DNA of 64,000 nt from Mesorhizobium kowhaii (GCF_003253745.1 NZ_MZXV01000080.1:1-64000), one strand, 5' to 3'; numbered from the stretch's first letter, positions 49,097-63,887 are shown. The notes: generated by a model from the sequence alone, not told the origin. Translations and numbers: made by a program.

Positions 49097-50098
49097 CTAG
49101 GCCGCGCCGATGCGCAGCAGGTCGTGCAGGTGGATCAATCCGACCGGCCGTCTGCCTTCCACCACCATCAGACTGGTGATGGCTGAATCGTTGATCGTCT
49201 GCAGCGCCGTCGCCACCAACGTGTCCGGCGTTGCCGTCTTCGGCCGTTTTGTCATTACCTGATCCACCGTCATCGCCAGCAGATTGCTGCCGATGTGGCG
49301 GCGGATGTCACCATCGGTGATGATGCCGACCAGCGCGCCGTCGGCGTCGGTGATCGCCACGCAACCAAATCCCTTGCGCGACAGTTCCAGGATAGCATCC
49401 TGCATGCCGGTGCCCGTGACCACCAGTGGCAGCCTGTCGCCGACATGCATGATCTCGCGGATCTGCGTCAGGTTGGCGCCAAGCTGGCCGCCCGGGTGAA
49501 AGGTGCGGAAATGGTCTGGCGTGAAGCCGCGCGCTTCAAGCAGGGCGATCGCCAGCGCATCGCCGACGACCAGTTGCAGCAGCGTCGAGGTCGTCGGCGC
49601 CAGGCCGTGCGGGCAGGCCTCCGCTGCGCGCGGCAGCAGCAGCACGACGTCTGCTGCCCGCGCCAGCGCCGAGGTCTCTCCGGCGGTGATGGCGATAAGC
49701 GGAATGGAGAAGCGTCTGGAATAGGCGACAATGCCCATCAATTCCCTGCTCTCGCCCGACCATGACATGGCGATGATGGCATCGTCCCTGGCAATCATAC
49801 CGAGATCGCCGTGATTGGCTTCGGCGGGATGGACAAAAAAGGCCGGCGTGCCGGTCGAGGCCAGCGTCGCCGCGATCTTCGAACCGATATGGCCGCTTTT
49901 GCCGACGCCGGTGACGATCAGCCGGCCCTCGATCTTGGAGATCATCTCGACGGCCTGGGCGAAAGGCCCGGCCAGCCCGTTCTCGAGCGCCTCGGCAAGG
50001 GCTGCGACACCAGCCTGCTCCGTTGCCACCGTTCTCAGCGCCGAAGCGATCGACGCTTGCCTGTCCAAAGGCTTCTTATCCAGGGATCCCGCATGCAT
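49097..50098 (-). CDS. kpsF: Arabinose-5-phosphate isomerase (KpsF/GutQ)
   Basis: This 333-residue protein has a SIS domain (about 40-175: TGVGKSGHIGSKIAATLAST, SWSGESRELMGIV) and tandem CBS domains (about 205-330). It interconverts ribulose-5-phosphate and arabinose-5-phosphate for KDO synthesis in lipopolysaccharide or capsule. ATG 50098 is preferred; an upstream frame to 50281 is Arg-rich and lies in the shared promoter region with the outer-membrane gene. Confidence 0.92.
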   Translation of the reverse strand: MHAGSLDKKPLDRQASIASALRTVATEQAGVAALAEALENGLAGPFAQAVEMISKIEGRLIVTGVGKSGHIGSKIAATLASTGTPAFFVHPAEANHGDLGMIARDDAIIAMSWSGESRELMGIVAYSRRFSIPLIAITAGETSALARAADVVLLLPRAAEACPHGLAPTTSTLLQLVVGDALAIALLEARGFTPDHFRTFHPGGQLGANLTQIREIMHVGDRLPLVVTGTGMQDAILELSRKGFGCVAITDADGALVGIITDGDIRRHIGSNLLAMTVDQVMTKRPKTATPDTLVATALQTINDSAITSLMVVEGRRPVGLIHLHDLLRIGAA

Positions 50099-50337
50099 GG
50101 CTGATGCGATTAGCGCGTTGCCGCCCGCCTGTCCAACAGAAATGGCCCCACGCTTGTCACCGGTGGTTCGAGACAACGACAAGCATGCAAACAAAACGCT
50201 TAACGCACGCCGCATGAAACCCTTTGCAAATCGGCGCTTGAGGCCGCTGACGGGCGGCCACCTCAACCCTCCGTTAACCATCCCCGTTTACGGTTCGGTA
50301 AGTATGGCGCGCGTGCGCCGCGCAAGCAGTGGTGACG

Positions 50338-52140
50338 ATGTCCGGGGGCCAGCCAGAAAAATCAAGAGGACGAAAGGGCAAGGCTGCCTGCGCCTTGCTG
50401 CTGGCGACCAGCATGCTTGCCTTGCTGCGCCCGACGGCGCTCCATGCCCAGGAAACGGAGCTGCGCGGCGAGGTCTCCGAAACGGCGATCCTGACCGACC
50501 AGCAGCGCAAGGCGAGACAGCTGGCTCTGGCAGCCCAAGGCCAGCAGGCGCCGACCAGCGCCGCGCAAGACAATGCACCGGCACGAACCTACCTGCCGGC
50601 CAGCGCCGGCGCGGTGCCTGACGACACGGACACCGACGCCGCGACAGGCAGCGTGTTCGATCCGCCTTCTGCCACCGACGATACCTCCGCCGACACTCCG
50701 GCACCGCCAAAGCCTCGTCGCCGACCATCGACTGCCCGCCAAAATGCGGCGGATCAGGCCAAGGACAAGGCGGCCGACAAGTCGAAGAAGAAAAAGTCGA
50801 CTTCCACCACGGGCGCCACCGCGACTACGGGCGCCGCGACCACGGACACCACTGCGTCTACCACGGATGACGCCGACACCACCGAAGCGGATCAGGAGGC
50901 GGCCAACCGCCGCGCCGTCACCATCGACAGCGTCGACCGGCAGAAGCTCGACCCGGGCGCCGAACGCACCGCCTCCATCGAAGGCCAGGACAAGAAGGCC
51001 GACGACGATCCGTTTGCTGCCACCGGCGTCAAATGGGGCTCTTTCGTCATTCGGCCGACGATCGAACAGGGCCTGACCGCCACCTCGAACGGCGATGCGA
51101 GCAGTGCCGGCACGTCGGCGCTGCTGTCGGAGACGGCGCTGCGCTTTTCCGCCATCTCCGACTGGCGCGAGAACTCGGCGACGATCGACGGCTATGGCCT
51201 TTTTCGCGAGACCGTATCGGGCTATTCGGTTCACAATGAGCAGGGCCGCATCGAAGGCCAGCTCAACGTCGACCTCGACAACGAGCTGCGCGCCATCGCC
51301 AAGCTCGGCTACGAGGCCGTGCCGGAATCGGCCTCCTCGCCGGACGCCATTGCGGGCGTCAACACGCAGCCGCTGCGGCAGACCGTCGACGGCAGCCTCG
51401 GCATCGAGAAGGAAGCCGGCAAGATGCACTATGCGTTGACCGGCGCGGTCACGCACGACTTCTTTGGCGACGCCGAGCTCTCGGACGGCACCTCATTGTC
51501 GCAGAAGGATCGCGACTCCACGCTCTACACGGCGACCTTGCGCACCGGCTACGAGATTTCTCCCGCACTCACCCCCTTCACCGAAATCGAGGTCGGCCGC
51601 CGGACCTATGATCAACGCATCGACAATGAAGGCTTCGAGCGCTCCTCGACGCGGCTCGGCGCACGCGCCGGCCTTGAGCTCGACATGGGCGAGAAGCTGG
51701 CGGGCGAGTTCTCCGCCGGCTGGCTGAGGGAGGCGATCGACGACAACAGCCTGGAGGCGATCTCAGGTGCGACAGTCAACGCCGACCTCAAATGGTCGCC
51801 GGAACGCGGCACCACGATCGGCCTGACCGGCCAGACCACCGTCGAGCCCACCACCACCGCCGACCAAAGCGGCGATATCCTTTATTCAGGCCGCTTGACG
51901 GGCGAGCGGCAGATCCGCGCCAACCTCACCGGAAATGCGGCTCTTGGCCTGGACTGGCGCGACTATATCGGCGTCGACGGCCATGACATGACCTTGAGCG
52001 CCGAGGCCGGCCTGACCTGGTGGCTGAACCGCTATGCCGGCCTGACCACCCGGGTGAGGACCGAGAAGCTGACCAGCAACCTGCCGGGCCGCGACTACAC
52101 CGCCAACAGCATCTTCCTCGGCGTGAAGGTGCAGCGCTAA
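50338..52140 (+). CDS. Outer-membrane beta-barrel protein with disordered Thr/Asp-rich N-terminal part
   Basis: This 600-residue protein has a signal peptide (ACALLLATSMLALLRPTALHAQ) followed by about 190 residues of low-complexity sequence rich in Thr, Asp, Ala and Pro (STTGATATTGAATTDTTAST). A C-terminal domain (about 225-600) shows alternating hydrophobic strands and the closing strand TANSIFLGVKVQR. This suits an outer-membrane barrel of the putative beta-barrel porin 2 type (BBP2 group). The substrate is unknown. ATG 50338 is chosen; GTG 50329 lies just before it. It is divergent from kpsF. Confidence 0.75.
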   Translation: MSGGQPEKSRGRKGKAACALLLATSMLALLRPTALHAQETELRGEVSETAILTDQQRKARQLALAAQGQQAPTSAAQDNAPARTYLPASAGAVPDDTDTDAATGSVFDPPSATDDTSADTPAPPKPRRRPSTARQNAADQAKDKAADKSKKKKSTSTTGATATTGAATTDTTASTTDDADTTEADQEAANRRAVTIDSVDRQKLDPGAERTASIEGQDKKADDDPFAATGVKWGSFVIRPTIEQGLTATSNGDASSAGTSALLSETALRFSAISDWRENSATIDGYGLFRETVSGYSVHNEQGRIEGQLNVDLDNELRAIAKLGYEAVPESASSPDAIAGVNTQPLRQTVDGSLGIEKEAGKMHYALTGAVTHDFFGDAELSDGTSLSQKDRDSTLYTATLRTGYEISPALTPFTEIEVGRRTYDQRIDNEGFERSSTRLGARAGLELDMGEKLAGEFSAGWLREAIDDNSLEAISGATVNADLKWSPERGTTIGLTGQTTVEPTTTADQSGDILYSGRLTGERQIRANLTGNAALGLDWRDYIGVDGHDMTLSAEAGLTWWLNRYAGLTTRVRTEKLTSNLPGRDYTANSIFLGVKVQR

Positions 52141-52294
52141 GGCCTGCACGCCAAGGATAGGTTGAGATTCAGATCAGGCCGCGCCGAGAGCGATGGATTT
52201 CGAGAACCGGAGCGGAGCGTACGTTTGGGTAGGTGAGCAGGGAAGCGCAGGAAACCGTCGCTCGCAGGCCGGCACCTGAATGTCGACATAGCCT

Positions 52295-53200
52295 CTAGAA
52301 GGCGGAGCTGCGGCGCTCTGACGGCTTCAGCTCGTCGAGAAGCGTGCGGATGACGCCGGCCATGTTCTCGTTCATGTCGCTGCGCCACAGCGCGAAGGCG
52401 ACATTGGCCTCGACGAACCCTTCCGGCGATCCGCAATCGAAGGTACGGCCCTGATAGTGGTAGCCATAGAAGGGCTGCTGCTTTTCCAGCTTCAGCATCG
52501 CGTCGGTGAGCTGGATCTCGTTGCCGGCGCCCTTTTCCTGGCCTTCGAGGATCTTGAAGATCTCGGGCTGCAGGATATAGCGGCCGTTGATGTAGAGATT
52601 GGATGGCGCCGTGCCGGTCTTCGGCTTTTCCACCATCTCGGTGATGCGGAAACCATGATGCGTGTCCTCGCCGCGGCCGACGATGCCATATTTGTGGGCT
52701 TCGGCCGGGTCGCATTCCTGCACCGCGATGATGTTGTTGCCGGTTTCCTGGTAAAGCTCGACCATCTCCTTCATGCAGCTCTTTTCCGACTGCATGATCA
52801 TGTCGGGCAACAAAAGGGCGAAGGGTTCGTCGCCGACCAGTTCGCGCGCGCACCAGACGGCATGGCCGAGCCCCATCGGCACCTGCTGACGGGTGAAGCT
52901 GGTCTGCCCCGGCGCCGGCTGCAGGCGCTGCAGGCGGGCGAGCTGGTCGTCCTTGCCGCGTTGGGCCAGCGTGTCATAGAGCTCGAACTGGACGTCGAAA
53001 TGGTCCTCGATGACGGCCTTGTTGCGGCCGGTGACGAAGATGAAATGCTCGATGCCGGCCTCGCGCGCCTCATCCACCACATACTGGATGACTGGCCGGT
53101 CGACAACGGTCAGCATTTCCTTGGGGATGGCCTTGGTGGCCGGGAGAAACCGTGTGCCGAGACCGGCGACCGGGAAGACTGCCTTGCGAACTCTCTTCAT
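52295..53200 (-). CDS. galU: UTP-glucose-1-phosphate uridylyltransferase
   Basis: This 301-residue nucleotidyltransferase makes UDP-glucose from UTP and glucose-1-phosphate, supplying exopolysaccharide, lipopolysaccharide and cyclic glucans. The signature GLGTRFLPATKAIPKEML lies at residues 13-30, and LLPDMIM and EMVEKP carry metal- and sugar-binding residues. ATG 53200 gives the canonical MKRVRKAVFPVAG; an upstream ATG is unlikely. It is alone on this strand. Confidence 0.96.
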   Translation of the reverse strand: MKRVRKAVFPVAGLGTRFLPATKAIPKEMLTVVDRPVIQYVVDEAREAGIEHFIFVTGRNKAVIEDHFDVQFELYDTLAQRGKDDQLARLQRLQPAPGQTSFTRQQVPMGLGHAVWCARELVGDEPFALLLPDMIMQSEKSCMKEMVELYQETGNNIIAVQECDPAEAHKYGIVGRGEDTHHGFRITEMVEKPKTGTAPSNLYINGRYILQPEIFKILEGQEKGAGNEIQLTDAMLKLEKQQPFYGYHYQGRTFDCGSPEGFVEANVAFALWRSDMNENMAGVIRTLLDELKPSERRSSAF

Positions 53201-53412
53201 GCTGTCAATTATCCGTTTGATGGCCTGCTCCGCAATCCCCCTTTTCAAGACATTTTCACGCCGGAATTGAGGATTACTGGACGAGTGAGGGGGGAACGTT
53301 CACCGGTAAAGCTTTGAGGCGTCTTTTCGTTCCCAGCGGCACCTATGGTAAACTAATTCCTAACCTGGTTCGGCGATGAATGGTCTTTCCTGACACAGAG
53401 AAGGAGGAAAAG

Positions 53413-54636
53413 ATGTCCGTTCGCAGTGCCGCAAAACGTTTTACCAGCGTCATCGCGGCAGCCAGCCTCTCGCTCGCCCTGCTGATGCCTGCCGGCCCCG
53501 CTTTCGCCGATGCCGGTTTCCGGCAGTGGGTCGCCGGCTTCCGCGCCACCGCCGTGCAGAGCGGCGTTTCCGGTGCCCTCTACGACCAGGCCTTCAGGGA
53601 CATCAAGAATATCGACCCGGTGGTGCTGGAAAAGGCACGTACGCAGCCTGAATTCACCGCACCTGCCTGGGACTATTTCGACAACCGCGTCCATGACCAG
53701 TCTGTCGCCGTCGGCCAGCAGATGGCCAAGAAATGGAAGCCGTGGCTGGACAGGATCGAGGCGAGGTTCGGCGTCGACCGCTACATTCTGCTCGCCATCT
53801 GGTCGATGGAATCGAGCTATGGCGAGATCCTCAAGCGCGACGACATCATGCGCAATGTCGTGCGCTCGCTGGCGACCCTGGCCTATGCCGATCCGAAACG
53901 GGCGAAATTCGCCCGTACCCAGCTGATCGCCGCACTGAAGATTCTGCAGACCGGCGACATCGACGAAAGCCATCTGAGTGGATCCTGGGCCGGCGCCATG
54001 GGCCACACCCAGTTCATCCCGACCAGCTATCTGCACTATGCCGTCGACATGGACGGCAACGGCAAGCGCGACATCTGGAATTCGATCCCCGATGCGCTGG
54101 CCACCGCCGCCAATTTGTTGAAGAAGAATGGCTGGCAGGCCGGCAAGACCTGGGGCTATGAGGTCACTCTGCCTGCCGGCAAACTTCCCGGCGGCTCGAA
54201 GACGCTGTCGCAATGGCAGGCGCTCGGCGTCGTCAGGGCCAACGGCAAGCCGTTCAAGAACGGCGGCGACAAGGCGACGCTGAAAGTGCCGGATGGCCGC
54301 GGCGGGCCAGCTTTCCTGATGATCAAGAATTTCTCGGTCATCAAGGCCTACAACAATGCCGACAAATATGCGCTTGCCGTCGGTCTTCTTGCCGACGAAA
54401 TCGCCGGTTCCAGCGGTCTCGTGCAGGACTGGAAGCGGCCTTTCACCAAGCTCACCTTCGAGGAAAGGCAGGAGCTGCAGAAACGGCTTTCCCAGCACGG
54501 CCTCTACGACGGCAAATTCGATGGCAAGATCGGCGACGGCTCGAAGACCGCCATCATGGCCTTCCAGGCCAAGGCCGGATTGACCCAGGACGGCTATCCG
54601 AGCATGGAAGTGCTGAAGTGGCTCCGGCAGAAATAG
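53413..54636 (+). CDS. Lytic murein transglycosylase, MltB type, with peptidoglycan-binding domain
   Basis: This 407-residue periplasmic protein has a signal peptide (ending AFA-DAGF, about residue 32) and an MltB-like catalytic domain with the general-acid Glu E133 in WSMESSYGE. The SWAGAMGHTQFIPTSYL motif follows, then a C-terminal peptidoglycan-binding-1 domain (about 335-407: RLSQHGLYDGKFDGKIGD). It cleaves glycan strands with formation of 1,6-anhydro ends. The start is set by an excellent GGAGG seven bases before ATG 53413. Confidence 0.93.
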   Translation: MSVRSAAKRFTSVIAAASLSLALLMPAGPAFADAGFRQWVAGFRATAVQSGVSGALYDQAFRDIKNIDPVVLEKARTQPEFTAPAWDYFDNRVHDQSVAVGQQMAKKWKPWLDRIEARFGVDRYILLAIWSMESSYGEILKRDDIMRNVVRSLATLAYADPKRAKFARTQLIAALKILQTGDIDESHLSGSWAGAMGHTQFIPTSYLHYAVDMDGNGKRDIWNSIPDALATAANLLKKNGWQAGKTWGYEVTLPAGKLPGGSKTLSQWQALGVVRANGKPFKNGGDKATLKVPDGRGGPAFLMIKNFSVIKAYNNADKYALAVGLLADEIAGSSGLVQDWKRPFTKLTFEERQELQKRLSQHGLYDGKFDGKIGDGSKTAIMAFQAKAGLTQDGYPSMEVLKWLRQK

Positions 54637-54763
54637 AGCCACCTGCGGTGCCGCGCGGCCTTTCGGACGCGCAAAGGACACTGTAGCAATCTGTTTGGTG
54701 CAATGACCTTTGAAAAGTCGACGCGACTTTTCAAAGCAGTGTGCCACGGGATGGAGGAAACGA

Positions 54764-55984
54764 TTGGCTTCGGCTGCGCGCATCGCAGGGCTTGTTCGTC
54801 GCATGCCGGTTCTGATTCTGGCCGTCGTCGTGCTCGCCGTCGGCGTGGCTGGCGCCTTCCATGCGCCGGCCATGGCGCAGGAGCAACAATACCGCTGGTC
54901 GTTGCGCGACCTTTTGTTCCCACGCCGCAGCGAGCGGATCGAGCCGCCGCTGAACATCCAGAAGGCGAAGCCAAAGCCGCGCAAACCCCGCGTCCCGCGT
55001 GCGCCGGCCGAGCCGCAAATGCCGATCGCCGAGAAAGTCCCTGATGCCCGCACCGTCCTGGTGGTCGGCGATTTCATGGCGTCCGGGCTCGCCGAAGGCC
55101 TAGACACCGCCTTTGCCGAAAACACCGGCATCAGGATCGTGGCTCGCAGCAATGGCTCGTCCGGCTTCGTGCGCGATGATTTCTACAACTGGCCCGAACA
55201 AATCAAGACGCTGATCGAGACCGAGAAACCAGCCGCCGTGGTCGTCATGCTGGGTTCCAACGACCGTCAGCAGATGAAGGTGGGGGATGTGCGCGAGCAG
55301 CCCCGGTCCGAGAACTGGACCAAGGAATATGAGCGCCGCACCGATGCACTCGGCAAGGCCATCGCCGACGCCAAGGTGCCCTTCCTGTGGGTTGGCATGC
55401 CGGCCTTTCGGGTGCCGAAGATGACCTCCGACATGCTCGCCTTCAACGACATCTACCATCAGGCCGCCGAAAGCCATGGCGGCGAATTCGTCGACGTCTG
55501 GGACGGCTTTGTCGACGAGAACGGCGCCTTCGTCACCAGCGGTCCCGACATGAACGGTCAGCCGGTGCGGCTGCGTGCCGATGACGGCATCAACGTGTCG
55601 AAGGCCGGCAAGCGCAAACTCGCCTTCTATACCGAAAAGCCGCTGATGAAGATCCTAGGCCTCGCCGCGCCCGGAGGCGTGGCTCCGGCGACCGCGCCGG
55701 CGGGCGCGCCCGTCGAGGCGCCGGGGCCGGCTGCCGCGCCCATCGTCATCGACCGCACCGCGCCGATGCTGCTCAGCGATCCGGCGCTCGATGGCGGTTC
55801 CGAACTTCTGGGCGCAGCACCGCCGGCAAAGGCCAATCCGGATCTGCCCGGCGAAAAACTGGTGGTCGAGGGCAAGGCACCGAATGCCTCGCCCGGTCGC
55901 GCTGACGATTTCTCCTGGCCACCCCGGACGCAGCCTGCTGCGGCGGCAGCCGCACCCGACACGACAACAGCGATCAACCCTTAG
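54764..55984 (+). CDS. DUF459/SGNH-fold exported protein lacking the usual catalytic Ser and His
   Basis: This 406-residue protein has a signal anchor (MPVLILAVVVLAVGVAGAF) and a basic linker. The SGNH-like domain (about 85-300) keeps block III (VVVMLGSNDRQ), but block I reads VVGDFMASG where GDS is usual, and block V reads DGINVSKAG where the His normally stands. The Ala/Pro-rich tail is disordered. DUF459 proteins are often linked to cell-envelope polysaccharide modification; this one may be non-catalytic or use other residues. TTG 54764 is preferred because GGAGGA lies six bases upstream. Confidence 0.75.
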   Translation: MASAARIAGLVRRMPVLILAVVVLAVGVAGAFHAPAMAQEQQYRWSLRDLLFPRRSERIEPPLNIQKAKPKPRKPRVPRAPAEPQMPIAEKVPDARTVLVVGDFMASGLAEGLDTAFAENTGIRIVARSNGSSGFVRDDFYNWPEQIKTLIETEKPAAVVVMLGSNDRQQMKVGDVREQPRSENWTKEYERRTDALGKAIADAKVPFLWVGMPAFRVPKMTSDMLAFNDIYHQAAESHGGEFVDVWDGFVDENGAFVTSGPDMNGQPVRLRADDGINVSKAGKRKLAFYTEKPLMKILGLAAPGGVAPATAPAGAPVEAPGPAAAPIVIDRTAPMLLSDPALDGGSELLGAAPPAKANPDLPGEKLVVEGKAPNASPGRADDFSWPPRTQPAAAAAAPDTTTAINP

Positions 55985-56006
55985 GTATCGCAGAGCGCTC
56001 TGAGGC

Positions 56007-57461
56007 TCAGCTGGGCAGTACGGTCGACCCCATCAACGCCTCGTCGATCGAACGCGCTGCCTGGCGGCCCTCGCGGATCGCCCAGACGACCAGCGACTGG
56101 CCGCGACGCACGTCGCCCGCCGCATAGAGCCTGTCGACGCTGGTCCTGTAGTCGCGGTCATTGGCTTCGACATTCCTGGAACGGCGGCTGTCGGTGACGA
56201 TCTTCATCTGGCCGTCCAATTCCTTAACCAGGCCGGCGGTCGTCGGGCCGGCAAAGCCGATGGCGATGAAAGCGAGATCGGCGCGGATGACGAATTCGGT
56301 GCCGAGGATCGGCTTGCGCTTCTCGTCGACCTCGCAGCACTTGACGCCGGTCAGCTGGCCTTCCTCGCCGATGAATTCGAGTGTCGCCACCTGGAATTCA
56401 CGCTCCGCCCCTTCGGCCTGCGAGGACGAGGTGCGCATCTTGGTCGCCCAGTAGGGCCAGACCGAAAGCTTGTCTTCCTTCTCCGGCGGCTGCGGGCGGA
56501 TGTCGAGCTGGGTGACGCGCACCGCACCCTGGCGGAAGGCAGTACCGACGCAGTCGGACGCGGTATCGCCGCCGCCGACGACGACGACATGCTGGCCGCC
56601 GGCGATGATCGGATGCGACGGCCAGGCGACCGACTGGATCGGCTCGCCGCCGACGCGTCTGTTCTGCTGCACCAGATAGGGCATCGCATCATGCACGCCG
56701 CCGAGATCGTCGCCGGGAATGCCGGCCGCGCGCGGCGTTTCGGAACCGCCGCAATAGAGCACGGCATCATGTTCGGCGAGCAGCTCGCTGACCTTCTTGT
56801 CGACACCGACATTGACGCCGCAATGGAAGGTCACGCCCTCGCCCTGCATCTGCTCGATGCGCCGGTCGATATAGTGCTTCTCGATCTTGAAGTCGGGAAT
56901 GCCGTAGCGCATCAGCCCGCCCGGCCGGCTTTCGCGCTCATAGACATGGACGTCGTGGCCGGCGCGGCCAAGCTGCTGGGCAGCCGCCATGCCGGCCGGG
57001 CCGGAGCCGATGACGGCGACGCGCTTGCCGGTCTTCTTCTCCGGCGGATAGGGCCTGATATGGCCGGTCTCATAGGCCTTGTCGGCGATCGCCTGCTCGA
57101 CCGTCTTGATGGCGACGGGAATGTCCTCGAGGTTCAGCGTGCAGGCTTCCTCGCAGGGCGCGGGGCAGATGCGGCCGGTGAACTCCGGGAAGTTGTTGGT
57201 CGAATGCAGGTTGCGGATCGCGTTGTCCCAGTCGCCATTGTAGACGAGGTCGTTCCAGTCCGGGATCTGGTTGTGGATCGGGCAGCCCGTCGGCCCATGG
57301 CAGAACGGAATGCCGCAATCCATGCAGCGCGCGGCCTGTTTCTCGACCTCCTTGTCCGACATCGGCAGCGTGAATTCGCGGAAATGCCGGATGCGGTCGG
57401 AGGCCGGCTGGTACTTGTGCACCTGCCGGTCGATTTCGAGAAAGCCTGTTACCTTGCCCAT
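56007..57461 (-). CDS. gltD: Glutamate synthase small subunit
   Basis: This 484-residue flavoprotein passes NADPH electrons to GltB. N-terminal Fe-S cysteines are in CMDCGIPFCHGPTGCPI and CPAPCEEAC. The FAD motif is VIGSGPAGMAAAQQLG, and the NADPH-binding motif is VVGGGDTASDCVGTA. AAGDVRRGQSLVVWAI closes the FAD site. ATG 57461 is the standard start (MGKVTGFLEIDRQ). It lies 137 bases downstream of gltB on the same strand. Confidence 0.96.
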   Translation of the reverse strand: MGKVTGFLEIDRQVHKYQPASDRIRHFREFTLPMSDKEVEKQAARCMDCGIPFCHGPTGCPIHNQIPDWNDLVYNGDWDNAIRNLHSTNNFPEFTGRICPAPCEEACTLNLEDIPVAIKTVEQAIADKAYETGHIRPYPPEKKTGKRVAVIGSGPAGMAAAQQLGRAGHDVHVYERESRPGGLMRYGIPDFKIEKHYIDRRIEQMQGEGVTFHCGVNVGVDKKVSELLAEHDAVLYCGGSETPRAAGIPGDDLGGVHDAMPYLVQQNRRVGGEPIQSVAWPSHPIIAGGQHVVVVGGGDTASDCVGTAFRQGAVRVTQLDIRPQPPEKEDKLSVWPYWATKMRTSSSQAEGAEREFQVATLEFIGEEGQLTGVKCCEVDEKRKPILGTEFVIRADLAFIAIGFAGPTTAGLVKELDGQMKIVTDSRRSRNVEANDRDYRTSVDRLYAAGDVRRGQSLVVWAIREGRQAARSIDEALMGSTVLPS

Positions 57462-57598
57462 AGTCCAGTTCCTGCTGTCCAGATGGTGCGGTTTTCGCCG
57501 CACCCGTTAACCTCTTGAGGCAGCCATGGCAACCTTGCCTTCGAGGTCAAACTGTCGATGAAAGTGGCCGGGAAACCTGAGCCTCCCGGCAACGCAGT

Positions 57599-62344
<4,746 letters not shown>

Positions 62345-62815
62345 CTCCTGTCCTCCATTCCCAGCCCTTCGGGCGCTGGTTTGCCCCGGCAAGCGCCTGG
62401 CTCACCCTGATCCTTGCGGCACGTCTTGCGAAATCCTTGCCGAACCAGGCGGCTTTCCGCATGGTTCGTATTCGTACAGGCCAGAGTCTGGCTGTCCAAC
62501 CTGTCGCTCGCAGCAACAGCCGGAGAGGCCCAAATGATACGCCAATCCAGCTCGTTTTGTGCGACAAAATAAGACAGCACTACTGTCCTAAATTTTTATG
62601 ACAGAAATCCGGGACACACACAAGACCGATTCACAAAAAACTTGGGCCGTCGGCGACATAAAATTACGTGAAGTTGAGGAAAAACGTAAGCTTCAGTCGC
62701 CAGCCGCTGCTTTACCAGATTGACTGGCTTTAATGGTTTTCCGGCGTCTGGCCCTTGCGGTCGGCACGCGAAATCGGTCAGCTTCAGGCCGATTTCCCCA
62801 AACACAGGCAGGTGC
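62345..62815. other. Divergent promoter region of gltB and ltaE
   Basis: These 471 bases contain the untranslated leader of gltB and the promoter region of the aldolase gene. The section 62540-62680 is AT-rich and contains two short palindromes. No gene is recognised. Confidence 0.5.
62555..62587. promoter_or_regulatory. Two adjacent small palindromes upstream of gltB
   Basis: TTTTGT-GCG-ACAAAA (62555-62569) and GACAG-CACTA-CTGTC (62573-62587) are perfect dyads separated by three bases, about 210-245 bp before the gltB start and in the AT-rich part of the shared promoter. They are candidate operator sites; the regulator is unknown. Confidence 0.35.
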
Positions 62816-63868
62816 ATGTTCTTCGCTTCCGACAATTGGGCAGGCGCCCATCCCGACATCTCGGCCAATCTGTCCCGGCACGCCGCGGGCATCGCGACCG
62901 CCTATGGCGACGGCGAGCTCGACCGCGCCGTCTATCGGCGCTTCAGCGAGATCTTCGAGCGGGAGGTCGCGGTGTTCTTCGTCGCGACCGGCACGGCGGC
63001 CAACGCGCTCTCCATGGCGGCATGCAATCGTATCGGCGGCGTCGCCTTCTGCCATTCCGAAGCGCATATGAACGTCGATGAATTCGGCGCGGCGGGCTTC
63101 TACACCGGCGGAGCGCGCATGTCGCCGGTTCCTGGACCATTGGGGCGCATCAGTCCGCGGGCTCTCGACCGGGCCATCATGCGCTATTCGCAAGACCTCG
63201 CCCCCGCCGGCCAGCCGATGGCGGTGACGATCACCCAGGCGACCGAGGTCGGCACGGTCTACACCGTCGATGATATCAAGGCCGTCTCCGAGGTCGCTCG
63301 CCGCCATGGCTTGCCTCTGCACATGGACGGCGCGCGCTTCGCCAACGCGATTGCCGCGACCGACATATCGCCTGCTGAAATGACCTGGAAGAGCGGCGTC
63401 GACATCATCTCCTTCGGCGGCACCAAGAACGGCTGCTGGATGGCCGACGCGGTTGTGGTCCTGAACCTCGACGTGGCGCGTGACCTGCGCCTGCTGCGCC
63501 AGCGCGCCGGGCAGACCTTCTCCAAGGCGCGCTTCATCTCGGCTCAGTTCGAAGCCTATCTCACCGACGACCTGTGGCTGAGGATGGCGCGCCAGGCCAA
63601 CGCCATGGCCGCGCGGCTGGCCGAGACGATCGAAGACGCGCCGACAGGCAGGCTGGCCTGGTTGCCGCAGGCCAATGAGGTTTTCGCGGTCCTCGACCGC
63701 ACCAATGCCGAAAAGCTGCAGGCGGCCGACGCCAAATTCTACGAATGGGGCGTACCTCAGGGCTTCGACGGCCACCTCGGCGACAACGAAGCGATCTACC
63801 GTTTCGTCGCCAGCTTTGCGACGACGGCCGAAGATGTTGACCGCTTTGGCCAGCTGATCGCAGGATAA
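62816..63868 (+). CDS. ltaE: Low-specificity L-threonine aldolase
   Basis: This 350-residue fold-I PLP enzyme cleaves L-threonine or allo-threonine to glycine and acetaldehyde. MFFASDNWAGAHPDI is the characteristic start, HMDGARFANA carries the PLP-contacting Asp and Arg, and K204 in SFGGTKNGCWMADA binds PLP. ATG 62816 is chosen because the homologous N-terminus begins here. It is divergent from gltB and ends in a shared hairpin with the Hsp20 gene. Confidence 0.92.
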   Translation: MFFASDNWAGAHPDISANLSRHAAGIATAYGDGELDRAVYRRFSEIFEREVAVFFVATGTAANALSMAACNRIGGVAFCHSEAHMNVDEFGAAGFYTGGARMSPVPGPLGRISPRALDRAIMRYSQDLAPAGQPMAVTITQATEVGTVYTVDDIKAVSEVARRHGLPLHMDGARFANAIAATDISPAEMTWKSGVDIISFGGTKNGCWMADAVVVLNLDVARDLRLLRQRAGQTFSKARFISAQFEAYLTDDLWLRMARQANAMAARLAETIEDAPTGRLAWLPQANEVFAVLDRTNAEKLQAADAKFYEWGVPQGFDGHLGDNEAIYRFVASFATTAEDVDRFGQLIAG

Positions 63869-63887
63869 TCGATATCCCGGACTACAA

